Shown: piece by piece, positions 60,848-64,000 of the stretch
Layout of the letters: each line of letters opens with the position of its first letter
Position numbering within the stretch: position 1 is the first letter of the stretch
NCBI RefSeq assembly: GCF_016834655.1
Contig: NZ_JAENHP010000003.1
Location: 124,001-188,000, forward strand
Length of the DNA stretch: 64,000 bases
Direction: 5' to 3'
Source: Paractinoplanes ovalisporus
GTDB lineage: Bacteria > Actinomycetota > Actinomycetes > Mycobacteriales > Micromonosporaceae
The notes under the pieces: model-generated
Databases searched by the model: none
The model's input: only the letters and a program-made list of their open reading frames with translations
What the model was told of the DNA's origin: nothing
Translations under genes and position numbers: made by a program

Positions 60848-62476
60848 GTGGAGATGACGTTGCAGCCCCCGGCTTCACCGCAGGTCACGGGGCCGGGCGA
60901 GGCGCCGCGACCGGTGCCCCGCCGATGGGCGGTCGCGCTCAGTGTTCTCGCCGGTGTCGCGCTGCTGCTCGCGCTCCCGCCCTACGGGCTGTGGTGGCTC
61001 TCGCCGGTCGGGGTGGCGCTGCTGGCCGCGGCCACCCACCGCCGCCGGCTGTTCCGCGCGTTCGGGCTGGGCTCGATCGCCGGGCTGGTGCTCTTCCTGC
61101 CGCTGCTGTGGTGGACCACGTTCGCCGCCGGCTGGCTGCCGTGGGCCCTCCTGTCGGTCGCCCAGGCCGCGATCCTCGGCCTGATGGGGGCGGCCGGGGC
61201 CTGGCTGTCGCCGCTGATCGACCGCTGGCGCGGGCTGTGGCCGCTGATCCTGGGGCTGGTCTGGGTGGCGCAGGAGGCGCTGCGTGACCGGGCGCCGTTC
61301 GGCGGCTTCCCGTGGGGCCGGCTGGCCTTCAGCCAGGACGAGGCCCCGGCCCTGCACATGGCCGCGTACGGGGGTGCCCCGCTCGTCACATTCTTCGTCG
61401 CCGCCGCCGGGGGTGCCCTGATCGCGCTGGCCTGGCGGCCCTGGCGCGCCGGTTCCGCTGTTCCGCGGGCCCGCCGCCCCCTCGGCCCGGTGATCGGGTT
61501 CGCGGTCGCCCTGGCCGCGCTGATCGCCGGCCCGCTGCTCGTGCCGGTCGCCTCGAGCGGCGGCGAGAAGGCGGTCGTCGCGATCGTGCAGGGCAACGTG
61601 CCCCGCCTCGGTCTCGACTTCAACGCCCAGCGCCGCGCCGTGCTCGACAACCACGTCACCGCCACCGAGAAGCTCGCGGCCGAGGTCGCGGCGGGCCGGC
61701 AGAAGCAGCCTGACCTGGTGGTCTGGCCCGAGAACTCCAGCGACATCGACCCGCTGCGCAACACCGACGCGGCGGCGGTCATCTCCCAGGCGGCCGACAC
61801 GATCAACGCGCCGATCCTGGTCGGCACCGTGCTGCGCACCGACGTGCCGGGCGACATCGAGAACGCCGGCATCCTGTGGAACCCGGGCACCGGCCCCGAC
61901 ATCGACCAGAAGTACGTGAAACGCCACCCCGTGCCGTTCGCCGAGTACATGCCGCTGCGCTCGATCGCCCGGCTCGTCACCGACAAGGTCGACCTGGTGC
62001 GCAACATGCTCTCCGGCGACCACCCCGGGGTCCTGCACAGCGGCGCGGTCACCGTCGGCGACGTGATCTGCTTCGAGGTGGCGTACGACGACATCGTCCG
62101 CGACACTGTGATCGGAGGGGCACAGGTTCTCGCCGTGCAGACCAACAACGCGACGTTCAACGAGGCCGAGGCCCGCCAGCAGCTCGCCATGGTGCGGCTG
62201 CGGGCGGTGGAGCACGGCCGCGAGTCGCTGATGGTCTCCACGGTCGGGGTGTCCGCGTTCGTCGGCACAGCCGGTCAGGTCTACGACTCGAGCGGCTTCA
62301 ACGTCGGCGCGGTGATGGTGCGTGACATGAGTCTGGGCGGAACGACTACGCTGGCGACTCGTTTGGGCCATTGGCCCGAGATGGTGATGGTCGCATTGAC
62401 GATCGTCGCCCTGGCCGGCGCGCTTGGATTGCGACGCCGCCGGCGCACCACGAACGACGATGCGGAGGCACGGTGA
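60848..62476 (+). CDS. lnt: Apolipoprotein N-acyltransferase
   Basis: The 542-residue protein has about seven membrane helices (to about 220 and one at the C-terminus) around a nitrilase-like periplasmic domain. The catalytic triad is visible: Glu in DLVVWPENSSDID, Lys in QKYVKRHPVPFAEYMP, and Cys in VGDVICFEVAYDD. It adds the third acyl chain to lipoproteins such as the transporter binding protein at 5568-6869. The GTG at 60848 follows TAGCCT by seven bases, so it is probably leaderless; an ATG at 60854 is the alternative. Coupling to the mannosyltransferase gene mirrors the fused Lnt-Ppm1 of mycobacteria. Confidence 0.95.
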   Translation: MEMTLQPPASPQVTGPGEAPRPVPRRWAVALSVLAGVALLLALPPYGLWWLSPVGVALLAAATHRRRLFRAFGLGSIAGLVLFLPLLWWTTFAAGWLPWALLSVAQAAILGLMGAAGAWLSPLIDRWRGLWPLILGLVWVAQEALRDRAPFGGFPWGRLAFSQDEAPALHMAAYGGAPLVTFFVAAAGGALIALAWRPWRAGSAVPRARRPLGPVIGFAVALAALIAGPLLVPVASSGGEKAVVAIVQGNVPRLGLDFNAQRRAVLDNHVTATEKLAAEVAAGRQKQPDLVVWPENSSDIDPLRNTDAAAVISQAADTINAPILVGTVLRTDVPGDIENAGILWNPGTGPDIDQKYVKRHPVPFAEYMPLRSIARLVTDKVDLVRNMLSGDHPGVLHSGAVTVGDVICFEVAYDDIVRDTVIGGAQVLAVQTNNATFNEAEARQQLAMVRLRAVEHGRESLMVSTVGVSAFVGTAGQVYDSSGFNVGAVMVRDMSLGGTTTLATRLGHWPEMVMVALTIVALAGALGLRRRRRTTNDDAEAR

Positions 62477-63261
62477 GCGAGGCGGAAGGCTACCCCGGGG
62501 TGGGGCGGGTCCTGGTGGTGATCCCGACCTACAACGAGGCGGACAACATCCGCCTGATCACCGAGCGGGTGCGCCGTGCGGTCCCCGAGGTCGACATCCT
62601 GGTCGCCGACGACAACTCGCCCGACGGCACCGGCGGCATCGCCGACGAGCTGTCCGAGGCCGACGACCACATCTTCGTGCTGCACCGGGCCGGCAAGGAG
62701 GGGCTCGGGGCGGCGTACAAGGCCGGTTTCGCCTGGGCCAAGAACAAGGGCTACGACGCGGTCGTCGAGATGGACGCCGACGGCTCCCACGCCCCCGAGG
62801 AGCTGCACAAGCTGCTCGACGCGCTGGGTGACACCGACGCCGTGCTCGGCACCCGCTACATCCCCGGCGGCAGCGTGCACAACTGGCCGGTGCACCGGCT
62901 GCTGCTCTCTCGCGGCGGCAACATCTACATCCGGATGGCGCTGCGCATGCCGTTCCGCGACGCGACCGGCGGCTACCGGGCCTACCGCATGCCCGTCCTC
63001 GACGAGATCAACTTCGAGACGGTGGCGTCGACCGGCTACTCGTTCCAGGTCGAGCTGGCCTGGCGGGCCTACCAGGCCGGGTTCCGCATCGCCGAGGTGC
63101 CCATCACGTTCACCGAGCGCGAACACGGCGTCAGCAAGATGAGCGGCAACATTTTCAAGGAACAGCTGCTCAGGGTCACTCTGTGGGGTGTGCAGGCCCG
63201 TCGCGAGGCGGTCCGCAAGCGGTTCCGCAAGCGGGCCGACGAGGGTTCCACCTGGCCGTGA
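62473..63261 (+). CDS. Polyprenol-monophosphomannose synthase (GT2, Ppm1/DPM type)
   Basis: The 262-residue glycosyltransferase has the GT2 pattern VVIPTYNEADNIRLI, VADDNSPDGTGGIAD, the DxD-type EMDADGSHAPEEL, LGTRYIPGGSVHNWP and RDATGGYRAYR. It transfers mannose from GDP-mannose to polyprenyl phosphate, the donor for glycoprotein and lipomannan mannosylation. No membrane helices are seen, as in bacterial DPM enzymes that rely on the partner Lnt. The GTG overlaps the lnt stop (GTGA). FxsA follows 53 bases later. Confidence 0.95.
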   Translation: MSEAEGYPGVGRVLVVIPTYNEADNIRLITERVRRAVPEVDILVADDNSPDGTGGIADELSEADDHIFVLHRAGKEGLGAAYKAGFAWAKNKGYDAVVEMDADGSHAPEELHKLLDALGDTDAVLGTRYIPGGSVHNWPVHRLLLSRGGNIYIRMALRMPFRDATGGYRAYRMPVLDEINFETVASTGYSFQVELAWRAYQAGFRIAEVPITFTEREHGVSKMSGNIFKEQLLRVTLWGVQARREAVRKRFRKRADEGSTWP

Positions 63262-63314
63262 CGTCGTCAACCCGTGTCATGCTTGGGAAGGTCAACCTGA
63301 CACGGAGGGACCAC

Positions 63315-63845
63315 ATGCGTCGTCGAGGGCTCGCCCTGCTTCCCATCGCACTTCCCCTGCTGGCGTTCGCCGAGATCGTCGCCTTCATCTCGGTGGCGCA
63401 CGCTATCGGGTTCGGGTGGGCCATCCTGCTGGGCGGCACGGCCAGCATCGCCGGCATGGTCCTGCTGCGCCGCGAGGGCATCAAGGGCTGGCGCCGTTTC
63501 CAGGCGGCCGCCGCCGAGGGCCGTCCCGCCGGCAAGCAGGTGTCGAACTCGCTGGTCGGTCTGCTGGGCGCCCTGTTGCTCGCGGTGCCCGGTTTTGTGA
63601 CGGCCGTGGCCGGTCTGCTGCTGGTGCTGCCTCCGGGCCGTCAGTTGGCCCGCCGGCAGGTCGAGCGTTACACCGAGCGCCAGGTGGGCGGCGCGATGGC
63701 CGGCGACCTGTTCGGTGCCCGCCACGTCCGCGTCGACACCGGCGAGCCGATCGTCGTGATCGATGAGGAGCCGACGCGCCCGGCCCAGCGCACGCCCGCG
63801 GCCGCGATCGAGGGCGAAGTCGTCGAGGGCGAGGTCATCCGCTAG
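63315..63845 (+). CDS. fxsA: FxsA-family membrane protein
   Basis: The 176-residue protein has three or four hydrophobic helices in the first 110 residues with the FxsA signature: LPLLAFAEIVAFISVAHAIG, GGTASIAGMVLLRREGIKG and SLVGLLGALLLAVPGFVTAV. The tail is acidic (EGEVVEGEVIR). In E. coli FxsA lowers phage exclusion by F PifA; in actinobacteria the role is unknown. A CGGAGGGA ribosome site precedes the ATG. A PifA-related KAP NTPase lies elsewhere in this window (9348-12863), which may be chance. Confidence 0.88.
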   Translation: MRRRGLALLPIALPLLAFAEIVAFISVAHAIGFGWAILLGGTASIAGMVLLRREGIKGWRRFQAAAAEGRPAGKQVSNSLVGLLGALLLAVPGFVTAVAGLLLVLPPGRQLARRQVERYTERQVGGAMAGDLFGARHVRVDTGEPIVVIDEEPTRPAQRTPAAAIEGEVVEGEVIR

Positions 63846-63867
63846 CCGGCTCGCTCCCGCGCTTCTC

Positions 63868-63899
63868 CGGGCCCCGGCCGTCCCACGGCCCGGGGCCCG
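63868..63899. terminator. Hairpin terminator after fxsA
   Basis: CGGGCCCCGGCCGT pairs with ACGGCCCGGGGCCCG with one bulged base and a three-base loop, 22 bases after the fxsA stop. Confidence 0.82.
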
Positions 63900-63914
63900 C
63901 GCTGTCTACGCTCC

Positions 63915-63959
63915 GCGCGTTTGTGCGCTGCGCGTTTGTGCGCTGCGCGTTCGTGCATT
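63915..63959. repeat. Three tandem copies of a 15-bp repeat at the window end
   Basis: GCGCGTTTGTGCGCT is present twice (63915-63929, 63930-63944), then GCGCGTTCGTGCATT (63945-63959). No gene is seen from 63846 to the window end. Confidence 0.85.
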
Positions 63960-64000
63960 GCCGTTCGCTCAGCGCAGCTGTCTCGATGTGCGCCGCCGCG

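Noticed and set aside
60074-60888. Minus-strand frames rich in Lys, Pro and Arg in the kam/lnt gap
   Set aside because: Low-complexity, overlapping frames of similar quality in all registers and no start with a ribosome site; kept only as an unexplained region.

Overview
The window is very GC-rich, with mostly G/C third positions, many GTG starts, TANNNT -10 boxes directly in front of start codons, and genes for mycothiol-type isomerases and polyprenyl-phosphate mannose transfer. This fits a filamentous actinobacterium, probably of the Micromonosporaceae (Actinoplanes-like); that placement is an inference. I see no phage, insertion sequence, CRISPR array or rRNA. One tRNA (Gly-GCC) is present.

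Bases 1-9300 look like one IclR-controlled unit. A translationally coupled branched-chain-type ABC uptake operon (binding protein, two ATPases, two permeases) is followed by an aldehyde dehydrogenase and a membrane sulfatase-like gene. An IclR regulator is divergent, with a second aldehyde dehydrogenase behind it. Two near-identical 17-bp sites sit exactly 6 bp upstream of the -35 boxes of the transporter operon and of the second dehydrogenase. The first dehydrogenase has Gln where the family has its general-base Glu.

Bases 9300-19200 are accessory genes: a WD40-repeat/KAP-type P-loop NTPase, a sulfotransferase, endonuclease V, a secreted vanadium-type haloperoxidase, a nucleotidyltransferase with an internal 48-bp tandem repeat, a TetR regulator with a perfect 22-bp operator, and a secreted glycosidase. 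Bases 19400-30700 carry signalling genes: STAS protein, cyclic-nucleotide-gated FAD oxidoreductase, tRNA-Gly, class III cyclase overlapping a Crp-type regulator, RTX-like secreted protein, chemoreceptor, sulfite-exporter-type permease, CGNR and CBS proteins, and a degenerate EgtA-like ligase.

Bases 31000-52100 are mixed metabolism and regulation: a DUF1479 oxygenase facing its ROK regulator, an orphan fliQ, a ricin-type lectin, an SfnB-like flavoprotein, a PEP-mutase-family protein, an ArsR/AHSA1 pair, a CPBP protease, a GGDEF-EAL protein, an MFS pump, an exonuclease, an acyl-CoA dehydrogenase, an Lrp regulator and a CsbD protein. Several regulators have visible palindromes at their own promoters.

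Bases 52170-60120 hold a lysine-fermentation-type cluster. kamA is divergent from kdd, an amidohydrolase, kamD, kamE, kal and a MutL/GlmL-type reactivase. Together they would take lysine through beta-lysine and 3,5-diaminohexanoate towards crotonyl-CoA, but the cleavage enzyme Kce is not in the window. After an unexplained 0.7-kb low-complexity gap come coupled lnt and ppm1-like genes for lipoprotein acylation and mannosyl donor synthesis, then fxsA.

Short tandem repeats (15, 20, 24, 48 and 60 bp) recur at gene ends and inside one gene. Many genes appear to be transcribed as leaderless messages.
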